Part shown: piece after piece, positions 1 to 6,631 of the stretch
How positions within the stretch are numbered: the stretch's first letter is position 1
How the letters are laid out: each line of letters starts with the position of its first letter
NCBI GenBank assembly: GCA_017471765.1
Contig: JAFURT010000004.1
Span: 1-36,937, forward strand
DNA length: 36,937 nucleotides
Reading direction: 5' to 3'
From: Clostridia bacterium
Lineage (GTDB): Bacteria; Bacillota; Clostridia; Oscillospirales; Acutalibacteraceae
Program-made: the position numbers and the translations under genes
The notes under the pieces: model-generated
Seen by the model: the letters and a program-made list of their open reading frames with translations, nothing else
Told to the model about the DNA's origin: nothing
Databases searched by the model: none

Positions 1-2
1 GC

Positions 3-118
3 ATTCAACCAGGGAGGCAAAGCGCACTTCCGCAAGACTGCTCGATAAGGTAAGCAGTGGTTGAATATAAAAAGTTTCCCTTGTTCCTGCTGATAAGGGC
101 AAAAACAAGGGAAAATAC
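3..118. repeat. Paired inverted repeats, possible structured RNA end
   Basis: A perfect 9-bp inverted repeat (ATTCAACCA at 3-11, TGGTTGAAT at 58-66) encloses two smaller stems: GGAGG/CTTCC with one G-T pair, and ACTGCT (37-42) with AGCAGT (53-58). This looks like a three-way junction. A second inverted repeat follows (TTTCCCTTGT near 76 with ACAAGGGAAA near 108). No open reading frame covers it. It could be the tail of a structured RNA or of an element that begins left of the window. The AAACCC...GGGTTTTT pair at about 145-171 may be a terminator. Confidence 0.35.
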
Positions 119-235
119 ATAACAGTTGAGTTGAAAACCACGGAAAAACCCAGTAATATCAAGGGTTTTTAGAGAGATTGTATTTTTAATTAATATTTAT
201 TGAACAGATTATATCACGCTTTGCTGCGCTTTTCA

Positions 236-405
236 ATGATATATCGCTGGCGCAATATGATATACGGCGTTGCCGTATGATATACTTGCCTGCGGCAAGC
301 ATGATATACTATCCGTTCCTCCATATGCCGAAGGCATATATCATCGCTCGCAGAGCGATATCATATCGAAGATATATCACCCGTTCCGGCAGGAACGGAT
401 ATCAT
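236..405. repeat. Cluster of short hairpins joined by ATGATATA linkers
   Basis: About seven short palindromes sit head to tail. Stems seen are ATACGGC-GTT-GCCGTAT, CTTGCC-TGC-GGCAAG, ATATGCC-GAA-GGCATAT, ATCGCT-CGCAG-AGCGAT, ATATC-GAA-GATAT and CCGTTCC-GGCA-GGAACGG, plus a weaker CGC-TG-GCG. The linkers read ATGATATA in the left half and ATATCAT in the right half, so the whole cluster is itself roughly inverted. There is no credible coding frame. Stretch 1-450 holds no gene. Confidence 0.7.
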
Positions 406-408
406 TGT

Positions 409-447
409 AAAAAACCTCTTTTGTCTGGTAGACAAAAGAGGTTTTTT
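409..447 (-). terminator. Intrinsic terminator after tRNA-Gly
   Basis: A near-perfect stem (AACCTCTTTTGTC / GACAAAAGAGGTT) with a 5-nt loop, followed on the minus strand by a T run, lies 4 nt past the CCA end of the tRNA gene. It is symmetric and could act in both directions. Confidence 0.8.
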
Positions 448-450
448 ACA

Positions 451-524
451 TGGAGCAGGGTACGAGAGTCGAACTCGCCTTAACGGCTTGGGAAGCCGCT
501 GTAATACCGATATACCAACCCTGC
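451..524 (-). tRNA. tRNA-Gly (anticodon CCC)
   Basis: The minus strand folds as a 74-nt cloverleaf with acceptor stem GCAGGGT/ACCCTGC, discriminator U and encoded CCA (451-453). The anticodon stem-loop GCGGC-TTCCCAA-GCCGT gives anticodon CCC, which reads GGG codons. The T loop TTCGACT is typical. The gene stands alone with its own promoter and terminator. Confidence 0.95.
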
Positions 525-552
525 GTATAGGCTTTTTCTGCGGAACGGGTAG

Positions 553-581
553 ATTATAGCACACTCCGCAGGAAAAAGCAA
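553..581 (-). promoter_or_regulatory. Promoter of tRNA-Gly, inside an inverted repeat
   Basis: On the minus strand TTGCTT (576-581), a 17-nt spacer and TATAAT (553-558) place the start near 546, about 21 nt before the mature tRNA. An inverted repeat (GCTTTTTCTGCGGA at 531-544 against TCCGCAGGAAAAAGC at 565-579, one bulge) brackets the -10 box. Confidence 0.75.
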
Positions 582-611
582 GGGGAATTTTGTCACCGGG
601 ACAGATTATTT

Positions 612-899
612 TCAAATATTTTCCGTCACCATACGCTCATATTGCTGCTGTAGCCAACCCTTCGTCTGTTCCAGGCCGTCCACATCCAAGGGAAACTGCT
701 CCCTGGCCGCCATCTCGCTCAGGTCACTGCACAGCATCCCATACCACACCGCCACCTCTAAGTGGCTGTCGATATCCTTCTCCACATTTGCCTTCACCGG
801 GACGACACGGTAATTGAGCCCTTTATAGCTTCCGCTAAAAGGATTACCGCTGATAAAAAACTGGATGCCGGGGATAAAAAACGGCTCTACTGCTGCCAC
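612..899 (-). CDS. Hypothetical protein, 95 aa
   Basis: I do not recognise this family. The product is a soluble, mixed-charge protein of 95 residues without signal peptide or membrane segment. The start chosen is GTG at 899, because AAGGA lies 7 nt upstream and no in-frame ATG is better placed. It begins 20 nt after the stop of the SLOG-family gene and so is probably the second gene of that transcript. The C-terminal half is predicted helical (EQTKGWLQQQYERM). There is no evident terminator before the tRNA-Gly promoter region. Coding status rests on the conserved spacing, ribosome site and normal composition. Confidence 0.6.
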   Translation of the reverse strand: MAAVEPFFIPGIQFFISGNPFSGSYKGLNYRVVPVKANVEKDIDSHLEVAVWYGMLCSDLSEMAAREQFPLDVDGLEQTKGWLQQQYERMVTENI

Positions 900-919
900 T
901 GTTCATTCCTTCTTTCTGT

Positions 920-1486
920 TTAGTCCATAGGAAACATTATCTGCTGCACAGTCTCCTCCACCACCGCCAAAGTGCGTGGGTGGATATACAAGATCCGCCG
1001 CTGTTTTTTACGGGCATACCGCACGGTGGAAGCTGTGCCACTGCGGCGGTCGGTATCCTCCAGGGCATACACCGCCAGCACGGTATCCGCCTGGTCAACC
1101 ATCCAGTGGTTACGCCCCCGGTAGCAGGCGGCCGGGTCTGTCTGGGCGGCCTTCTCATCGTACAGCACCTCCACCCTTTGGCAGGCGTCCAGCACCCGGC
1201 GATACACCGCCTGTATCGGCACAGACCAGCGGCTCTCCTGGCCACGGAACGGCACCGCCGCCCACAGTTCCACCTCCGGATGTGCCTGCTGAAAGGAAAG
1301 CACCGCCTCGGCGGCCCATAAATCTACCCCGGCACACATACCGGTGATGAACACCCGGCACCCCTCGTCATAGAGGACGGCAATCTGCCTTCCCAACGCC
1401 CGGGCAACCTGCTCGGGACACAACCCATCGGCAGAGAAGGCAAACCGATGGGGCCGATACCCAGTAAAACAACAGACATGGCTCAT
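920..1486 (-). CDS. SLOG-family (DUF1273/YpsA-like) protein
   Basis: The 188-residue protein has the hallmarks of the SLOG Rossmann-like nucleotide-binding fold seen in YpsA/DUF1273 proteins: an N-terminal CCFTGYRPHRF motif, a GCRVFITGMCAGVD segment (about residues 42-55) where a Gly-rich loop would bind a nucleotide-like ligand, and a late DTVLAVY strand. The molecular role of the family is not settled; in Bacillus subtilis YpsA has been tied to cell division. The start is ATG 1486, which has AAGGAGG 7 nt upstream; a longer in-frame GTG start exists but lacks a site. It shares a transcript with the 95-aa gene downstream. Confidence 0.8.
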   Translation of the reverse strand: MSHVCCFTGYRPHRFAFSADGLCPEQVARALGRQIAVLYDEGCRVFITGMCAGVDLWAAEAVLSFQQAHPEVELWAAVPFRGQESRWSVPIQAVYRRVLDACQRVEVLYDEKAAQTDPAACYRGRNHWMVDQADTVLAVYALEDTDRRSGTASTVRYARKKQRRILYIHPRTLAVVEETVQQIMFPMD

Positions 1487-1549
1487 GCGGTTACCTCCTT
1501 TTCCCTCTTTTGTCACCAGTATAACACATCCCCAAGCGTTTGCCTAGAT

Positions 1550-1580
1550 GAAAAATAAAAAAAGCTCCCGGTGGGAGCCA
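1550..1580 (-). terminator. Intrinsic terminator of the CarD-like gene
   Basis: On the minus strand GGCTCCC-ACC-GGGAGC is followed by TTTTTTTATTTTT, 11 nt after the stop codon. Confidence 0.9.
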
Positions 1581-1590
1581 TTTTTATGAT

Positions 1591-2097
1591 TTATCCGTCC
1601 AGTCGTTGCCGGATAAACGCCCCCACCTCATACTGGGGGATATCTAGGGCAAGGGCGAATTCTTCCTCCACTAGCCGGATACATTCCTGTAACAGCGTCT
1701 CGTCCATAGAGGACAGCCGTTTGCCATCGGCCACCTTTTCCTGCTTTTTGCGGTATAGGCAACGAATGAGCCGCAACAACTCCTGTCGGTCGCCGGAGGA
1801 CACCACCGCCCGAAAGGCCGCACTGCGCTGGTTACGGTCATCGACCCAATCAATCTGCCGATTATCCACATCATCCAGCATGGCTTCAATCTCCTGGTGG
1901 GTCAGCAAGGGACGCAACCGCCCCATCAGCTGGACGTTATCACAAGGAACATACACGGAGGAACGCGGATCGCTGACCGGGCCAAGAACATAATACTCCC
2001 CTTTTTCGCCACCAATCGCCATCACCTGACGGTCCAGCACCTCACAGACGCCCATTTTTCCATACACAACATAACTGCCCTTTGCAAACTGGCTCAT
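1591..2097 (-). CDS. CarD-like transcriptional regulator
   Basis: The 168-residue protein opens with the CarD/CdnL/TRCF RNA polymerase-interaction domain: FAKGSYVVYGKMGVCEVLD, a strand-rich first 55 residues, then YYVLGPVSDPRSSVYVP, the usual signature. The rest is helical and charged, as in the C-terminal DNA-contacting part of CarD. Family members bind the polymerase beta subunit and stabilise open complexes, so a global effect on transcription (rRNA, stress) is expected. Start ATG 2097 is preferred over the GTG two codons earlier because of the purine-rich GGTGGGGTG upstream. It has its own promoter and terminator, so it is monocistronic. Confidence 0.85.
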   Translation of the reverse strand: MSQFAKGSYVVYGKMGVCEVLDRQVMAIGGEKGEYYVLGPVSDPRSSVYVPCDNVQLMGRLRPLLTHQEIEAMLDDVDNRQIDWVDDRNQRSAAFRAVVSSGDRQELLRLIRCLYRKKQEKVADGKRLSSMDETLLQECIRLVEEEFALALDIPQYEVGAFIRQRLDG

Positions 2098-2128
2098 CCT
2101 CACACCCCACCGTCAAAACTGTGATACC

Positions 2129-2157
2129 AGTATACCATAACCCGCTACTTTTCGCAA
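2129..2157 (-). promoter_or_regulatory. Promoter of the CarD-like gene
   Basis: On the minus strand TTGCGA (2152-2157), a 17-nt spacer and TATACT (2129-2134) sit about 32 nt before the start codon. Confidence 0.65.
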
Positions 2158-2211
2158 AGGGCAAAATTCACAAAAAAACCGTGAAAATTTCCGTCACAGA
2201 GGGGCAAGAAC

Positions 2212-3240
2212 TCAGTTCGTCACATTGTCCGACAGCCTGTATGAGAAGCTACCCAGATCATACACCGCCGAGAAGGAGGAAGCGTACTGCAACGCCTTTC
2301 CTGCTCCAATGGCCACGCACTGGGCCGGGTTCTCCGCCACATGGCAGGGGATGCCGGTAGCATGCTGTAAAAGCAGAGGCAGATTTGCCAACTGTGCCAG
2401 ACCACCGGTCAGCCAGATGCCGTTCTCCATAATATCTCCCGACAGTTCCGGGGGGGTGACCTCCAGCACCTGTCGCAGCATATCCACCGTAGCCTGTAAC
2501 GGCTCACAGATAGCCTCGCACAGTTCATCCGACGTAACCGGCTGGACACGAGGCAAACCGGTCAGGGCATCCCGGCCCTTGGCCTGCACCGTCACCTCCG
2601 GCACACGGGGCAGGGCACAGCCGGCCGCAATCTTCAGCCGTTCTGCGGTGGGGAGGCTGATATGCAGGCCGTGCTTCGACCGGATATACCGCACAATGGC
2701 CTCATCCATCGCCACACCGGCCACCCGGACGGAAGAACTCACTGCCTCCCCCTTGAGGGAAAGCACCGACACATCCACCGTACCGCCACCGGCATTGACA
2801 ATCATCTGCCCCAGAGGCAGGCTGACATCCATCCCGGCACCGATAGCAGCGGCCACCGTTTCCGGCACCAGCGTAACCCGTCTGGCGCCGGCCGACACCA
2901 CCGCCTCAATAAACGAGCGCTGTTCCACCTCTGTCACTTTTTCGGCAATACTCACCGCTACACAGGGCTTGGTGATACGGTTGGAGCACACCCGGTGCAG
3001 GCAATGGCGCAATAATTTTTCCGCCAGCTCAAACTCGGCAATAACACCCTTTTTCACCGGGTATTCCGCCCGGATGGAATCCGGCGTGCGCCCCAGCATC
3101 TCCCGGGCCTCATTGCCAAAAGCAATCATATCACCGGTGCGGCTGTCCACCGCAATCACCGAGGGCTCATCCAGCACAACGCCGGCCCCCGGCTCATAAA
3201 TCACGATCCGGGAGGTACCCAGATCAATGCCTAAATTCAT
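2212..3240 (-). CDS. MreB/Mbl-type actin homologue (divergent)
   Basis: The 342-residue protein has the usual MreB length and the actin-fold order. Phosphate-1 reads GIDLGTSRIVIY, the connect-1 region reads KKGVIAEFELAEKLL, phosphate-2 reads NAGGGTVDVSVLSL, and the adenosine motif reads WLTGGLAQLANL. MreB proteins form membrane filaments that guide cell-wall synthesis. Several signature positions differ from canonical MreB: Asn for the Asp that opens phosphate-2, Val for Thr within it, Glu for Asp in connect-1, and a shorter Gly run in the adenosine motif. It is therefore probably a paralogue rather than the main MreB. No MreC/MreD genes are adjacent. ATG 3240 has AAGGAG 8 nt upstream. Confidence 0.85.
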   Translation of the reverse strand: MNLGIDLGTSRIVIYEPGAGVVLDEPSVIAVDSRTGDMIAFGNEAREMLGRTPDSIRAEYPVKKGVIAEFELAEKLLRHCLHRVCSNRITKPCVAVSIAEKVTEVEQRSFIEAVVSAGARRVTLVPETVAAAIGAGMDVSLPLGQMIVNAGGGTVDVSVLSLKGEAVSSSVRVAGVAMDEAIVRYIRSKHGLHISLPTAERLKIAAGCALPRVPEVTVQAKGRDALTGLPRVQPVTSDELCEAICEPLQATVDMLRQVLEVTPPELSGDIMENGIWLTGGLAQLANLPLLLQHATGIPCHVAENPAQCVAIGAGKALQYASSFSAVYDLGSFSYRLSDNVTN

Positions 3241-3273
3241 AGTTTCGACTCCTTGTTTTCCCGATTATCCCCT

Positions 3274-3301
3274 ATTATACACCATTTTCCGCCTTTTGCA
3301 A
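3274..3301 (-). promoter_or_regulatory. Promoter of the mreB-like gene
   Basis: On the minus strand TTGCAA (3296-3301), a 16-nt spacer and TATAAT (3274-3279) overlap the last codons of comF, so the mreB-like gene can be transcribed apart from it. Confidence 0.65.
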
Positions 3302-3973
3302 GAGGGCGGCGGCCGCAGTGACGGCGTACACCTCCACCGCTCCGTATATTTTCAGCATTTTGGCGCATTCGTCCAGCGTTGCGCCGGTCGTAATCACATC
3401 ATCCACCAACAGCACCGTCCGGTTTTCCACCAGTTCCGGCTGTGTGACCTCAAACACACCCAGCAGATTACCACTGCGTTCCAGGGCTGACAGTTCCTTT
3501 TGCGGACGGGTAGGGGTAATTTTCGTCAACACCGGCCGGTAGGGCAGTCCCAATTTATTCGCCAGCTCCCGCCCCAACAGGGCCGCCTGGTCAAATCCTC
3601 GGCGACGGCGCTCCTTGGGATGCAGGGGCACGGAAGTAACCAGCGTAAACGGCAAGCCGCCGTATTCCCGGCGAACCACCTCGGCCATCTCTCCGGCAAA
3701 TCCCTCTACCGTATGGATGTACCCCTCGTTCTTGAGGGCGGCAATCCCTCTCTTAGCCTGTTCGGTGTGATAAAAAGGACTGACACAACGCTCGTAAGCG
3801 TGGTGGCGGCCACCGCAGGTGCAGGTCTCCTTCCCTCGGCCACACAGATCACACACCGGCGGCAACACAAAAGGAGCCTTGTCCCGACAATCGGCACACA
3901 GGTACTGACGGGGCAGGAGCACCTGACCACACAGAAAACAGCGATGGGGGAACATCGCCGACAGCCTACTCAC
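3275..3973 (-). CDS. comFC: ComF-family phosphoribosyltransferase-like protein
   Basis: The 232-residue protein has the ComF/GntX layout: an N-terminal double zinc-finger region (CFLCG...CADC, then CDLCGRGKETCTCGG, residues about 12-54) and a C-terminal phosphoribosyltransferase-type domain with the PRPP loop VLLVDDVITTGATLDEC near residue 190. Members act in DNA uptake for transformation, probably at the cytoplasmic face, and are kept in many species not known to be competent. The start GTG (3971-3973) overlaps the recD2 stop as GTGA, indicating translational coupling to the helicase gene. An internal Met at residue 7 is an alternative start. Confidence 0.85.
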   Translation of the reverse strand: MSRLSAMFPHRCFLCGQVLLPRQYLCADCRDKAPFVLPPVCDLCGRGKETCTCGGRHHAYERCVSPFYHTEQAKRGIAALKNEGYIHTVEGFAGEMAEVVRREYGGLPFTLVTSVPLHPKERRRRGFDQAALLGRELANKLGLPYRPVLTKITPTRPQKELSALERSGNLLGVFEVTQPELVENRTVLLVDDVITTGATLDECAKMLKIYGAVEVYAVTAAAALLQKAENGV

Positions 3974-6180
3974 AGGAACACCTCTGCCGCCTGGCTGAGA
4001 AAATGTTTCAGTCCGGTATACCGGAGGGTTTTCCGGTCGTTGTTAATCATCTGCTGCGCCGTGTCCTTGCTTCCCACCAGGATGAGCAGTTTCTTGGCCC
4101 GGGTCACCGCCGTGTACAGCAGATTGCGGTAGCACAGGTGAGGATTGTTACGGAAAAGAGGCAGTACCACCGCATCAAACTCACTACCCTGGCTCTTATG
4201 TACGGTGATGGCATAGGCCAGTTCTAAATCCTGGGCGTCCTGCTTGGTATAGGTGGCCACCCGGTCCTCGTACCGCACCGTCAGGGTGTCCTCCCGCAGC
4301 CGCACATCCTCCAGCACACCGATGTCGCCATTGAAGATACCACTGCCCATCTCACCGTCCTCACGAACCCAGGGAATGTCGTAGTTGTTGCGGTTGTGCA
4401 TCACCTTATCCCCCACACGGAGGGTGATGCCCTCCACCGTTACCTCCGCCTTCTTCTTATCCGGAGGATTGAGTAGCTCCTGCAGACGGCGGTTCATCTC
4501 ACCGGTACCCATCTCCCCCTTGCGCCCGGCGCACAGCACCTGCAGACCTTCAAAGACCGTGTAGCCATAGGCCGCCGGCAAACGAGTACCGCACAGCTCC
4601 AGTACCGTGCGGGTCACCTCCTGGGCGGAAGGACGGGGCATAAAAAAGCAATCCCCCTTGTTGTCCAGCTCCATAGGCTGGCCGCTGACGATGCGGTGGG
4701 CATTGTACACAATGCGGCTCTCCAGCGCCTGGCGGAACACCTGCGTCAACTGGACCACCGGCACCTTGCCGCTGTCGATAAGGTCCTGCAGAACACAGCC
4801 GGCGCCCACTGCCGGCAACTGGTCGGTATCGCCTACCAGAATCAGGCGGCAACCGGTCTTGGTGGCCCGTAAAAGACTCTCAAACAAATGCACATCCACC
4901 ATGGACATCTCATCCACTACCACCGCATCTGCATCCAACTGGTTACGTTCATTGCGGTCAAACACCGGGGAGTCGCTATCGTCCCACTTCACCTCCAGCA
5001 GACGGTGCAGGGTTTTTGCCTCCCGGCCGGTAAGCTGGGATATGCGCTTGACGGCACGGCCGGTAGGGGCGGCGATAGCCACCGTCTCCCCCATGCTCTC
5101 CAGCAGGGTGATAATCCCCCGCAGGGTGGTGGTCTTACCGGTGCCGGGGCCGCCGGTCAGAATCAGCACGCCCTTGGCGATGGCCTCCACCATGGCCTGG
5201 CGTTGCTGTTGCTCATATACGATATGGAAATTCCGTTCCATCGCATCAATACGCAGGGAAATATCCTGTGTCGATACGGTGTCTACTCCACTCATCAGTT
5301 GCATCCGCACAGCGATAAAGGCCTCTGCCTCATGCAACCTCGGCAGAAAGATAAATACGCGGCCGTCTATGGTCTCCTGCCGGAGCTCCAGCCCGGTCAG
5401 CATCCGTTCCATGGCGGTCTCTACCGCCTCGGTGGGCACATCCAGCAGGGTGACGGCAGTGGGCACCACCTTATCCTTGGGCAGGCAGGTGTGGCCGTTG
5501 TTGAGATTGTGCCGCAATACATACTGGATGCCTGCCTCCAGCCGGTGAGGATCCAGTTTATCCCCCTGCAGGGACATACACAGCGCATCCGCCCGTTCAA
5601 AGCCGATGTACAGCCCCGGCGTGCACAGCAGATAGGGATTGGCCTTAATGCGAGTCAGCGTCATGGGGCCAAACTTTTTCCAACAGCGCAGCGCTTCATT
5701 CGGGGTCAGACCGTAAGAGGCAAAGGTCATAACCACCTCACGCAGACCGAACTGCGAGGCAAAACTCCGCCCCATCTCCATGGCTTTGGACAGGGAGATG
5801 CCCTTAATCTGGGCCAGCTCCTGAGGCTCCTCCTCCAATATCCGCAAGGAGTCCGCCCCGAACTTATCCACAATGCGTGCGGCGGTGGCCGGGCCGATGC
5901 CCTTCACCGCCCCACTGGCCAGATACCGCAGAATGGCGGTGGCATCGGTGGGCAGAGTGCTCTCGCAGGCACTGGCCTTAAACTGCCGGCCGAAAGAAGG
6001 ATGCTCCGTCCACTCTCCCTGCAGGCGCAGGGTCTCTCCGGCCTGCACCTGGGGCAGAACGCCCACCACCGTTTCCAGCGTGGTGCCGGTATCCAGCTCC
6101 AGTACCGTCCAGCCGTTATCCTCGTTACAAAATACGATGTGCTCCACCGTACCAACAAGCTGTTCACTGCACTCTGCCAT
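3970..6180 (-). CDS. recD2: RecD2-type ATP-dependent DNA helicase (SF1B)
   Basis: The 736-residue protein has the RecD2 architecture: an N-terminal OB-like segment, helix-hairpin-helix repeats (LASGAVKGIGPATAARIVDKFG, then LAQIKGISLSKAMEMG), and a C-terminal superfamily-1 helicase core. The core shows Walker A GGPGTGKTTT (about residue 345), VVVDEMSMVD, GDTDQLPAVGAG, the SH3-like insertion, and motif VI TVHKSQGSEF with VTRAKKLL at the end. RecD2 unwinds DNA 5'-3' outside RecBCD and acts in repair and replication-fork maintenance. ATG 6180 was chosen: it has AGGAG 9 nt upstream and does not overlap the preceding gene, although the frame is open further. The stop overlaps the comF start. Confidence 0.93.
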   Translation of the reverse strand: MAECSEQLVGTVEHIVFCNEDNGWTVLELDTGTTLETVVGVLPQVQAGETLRLQGEWTEHPSFGRQFKASACESTLPTDATAILRYLASGAVKGIGPATAARIVDKFGADSLRILEEEPQELAQIKGISLSKAMEMGRSFASQFGLREVVMTFASYGLTPNEALRCWKKFGPMTLTRIKANPYLLCTPGLYIGFERADALCMSLQGDKLDPHRLEAGIQYVLRHNLNNGHTCLPKDKVVPTAVTLLDVPTEAVETAMERMLTGLELRQETIDGRVFIFLPRLHEAEAFIAVRMQLMSGVDTVSTQDISLRIDAMERNFHIVYEQQQRQAMVEAIAKGVLILTGGPGTGKTTTLRGIITLLESMGETVAIAAPTGRAVKRISQLTGREAKTLHRLLEVKWDDSDSPVFDRNERNQLDADAVVVDEMSMVDVHLFESLLRATKTGCRLILVGDTDQLPAVGAGCVLQDLIDSGKVPVVQLTQVFRQALESRIVYNAHRIVSGQPMELDNKGDCFFMPRPSAQEVTRTVLELCGTRLPAAYGYTVFEGLQVLCAGRKGEMGTGEMNRRLQELLNPPDKKKAEVTVEGITLRVGDKVMHNRNNYDIPWVREDGEMGSGIFNGDIGVLEDVRLREDTLTVRYEDRVATYTKQDAQDLELAYAITVHKSQGSEFDAVVLPLFRNNPHLCYRNLLYTAVTRAKKLLILVGSKDTAQQMINNDRKTLRYTGLKHFLSQAAEVFL

Positions 6181-6197
6181 CAGGGTCACTCCTTTCT

Positions 6198-6575
6198 TTA
6201 ATCGTCCGTGTTGTTTTCCTCCGCCGCCAACTGCAACAGCATAGCGTACAGCTGTGTGGCTGTTACCGGGATAACCGATGGCGCCTCCCGGAAAAGCAGG
6301 GCCACATCCTCTCGTCCCACCGTCTCCTCCGGCAACAGCACCAGTGTGCGGCGACAGCAGGCCGGGGCGCCGTCCCAATCCTCCCACACCGCCTGGCTCT
6401 CCAGACACCGCAAAAGGGGCGCCAACGCCGTCCGGTCACGAGGCACCGCCAGCCGACAGCACCAGGCGCATCCCGGACACCGGAATGCCCACAAACACAC
6501 CCGGCGAATAAGCTGGGCACAGCCGTACAGCGCCAATAACAGCGCCAGTATCATCGCTATGGCTTCTCCTACCAT
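6198..6575 (-). CDS. Small Cys-rich single-pass membrane protein, unknown
   Basis: A 125-residue product with one N-terminal hydrophobic segment (about residues 5-24) followed by a Cys-rich stretch (RCPGCAWCCRL, then ACCRR) and an acidic tail. I do not recognise the family. It sits 56 nt after the spoVAF-like gene and 17 nt before recD2 on the same strand, so it is probably cotranscribed with the germination gene. ATG 6575 has AAGGAGG 9 nt upstream. The CxxC pairs could bind a metal or form disulphides, but this is inference only. Confidence 0.6.
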   Translation of the reverse strand: MVGEAIAMILALLLALYGCAQLIRRVCLWAFRCPGCAWCCRLAVPRDRTALAPLLRCLESQAVWEDWDGAPACCRRTLVLLPEETVGREDVALLFREAPSVIPVTATQLYAMLLQLAAEENNTDD

Positions 6576-6631
6576 CTACACCACCCTCCTTGCCCCATCC
6601 TATGCGATGGACAGGGGGTGCGTGCGTGTCC

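Noticed and set aside
236-405. CRISPR array
   Set aside because: The recurring linker is only about 8 nt, and the units between are palindromes of different sizes rather than unique spacers; no cas genes are present.
451-524. tRNA-Gly as an integration site for a mobile element
   Set aside because: I found no second copy of the tRNA 3' end and no integrase gene in the window.
4888-6201. Long plus-strand open frame opposite recD2 (437 codons)
   Set aside because: It lies antisense to a clear RecD2 helicase, has the His/Gln/Gly-rich composition typical of the complement of G+C-rich coding DNA, and has no ribosome site.
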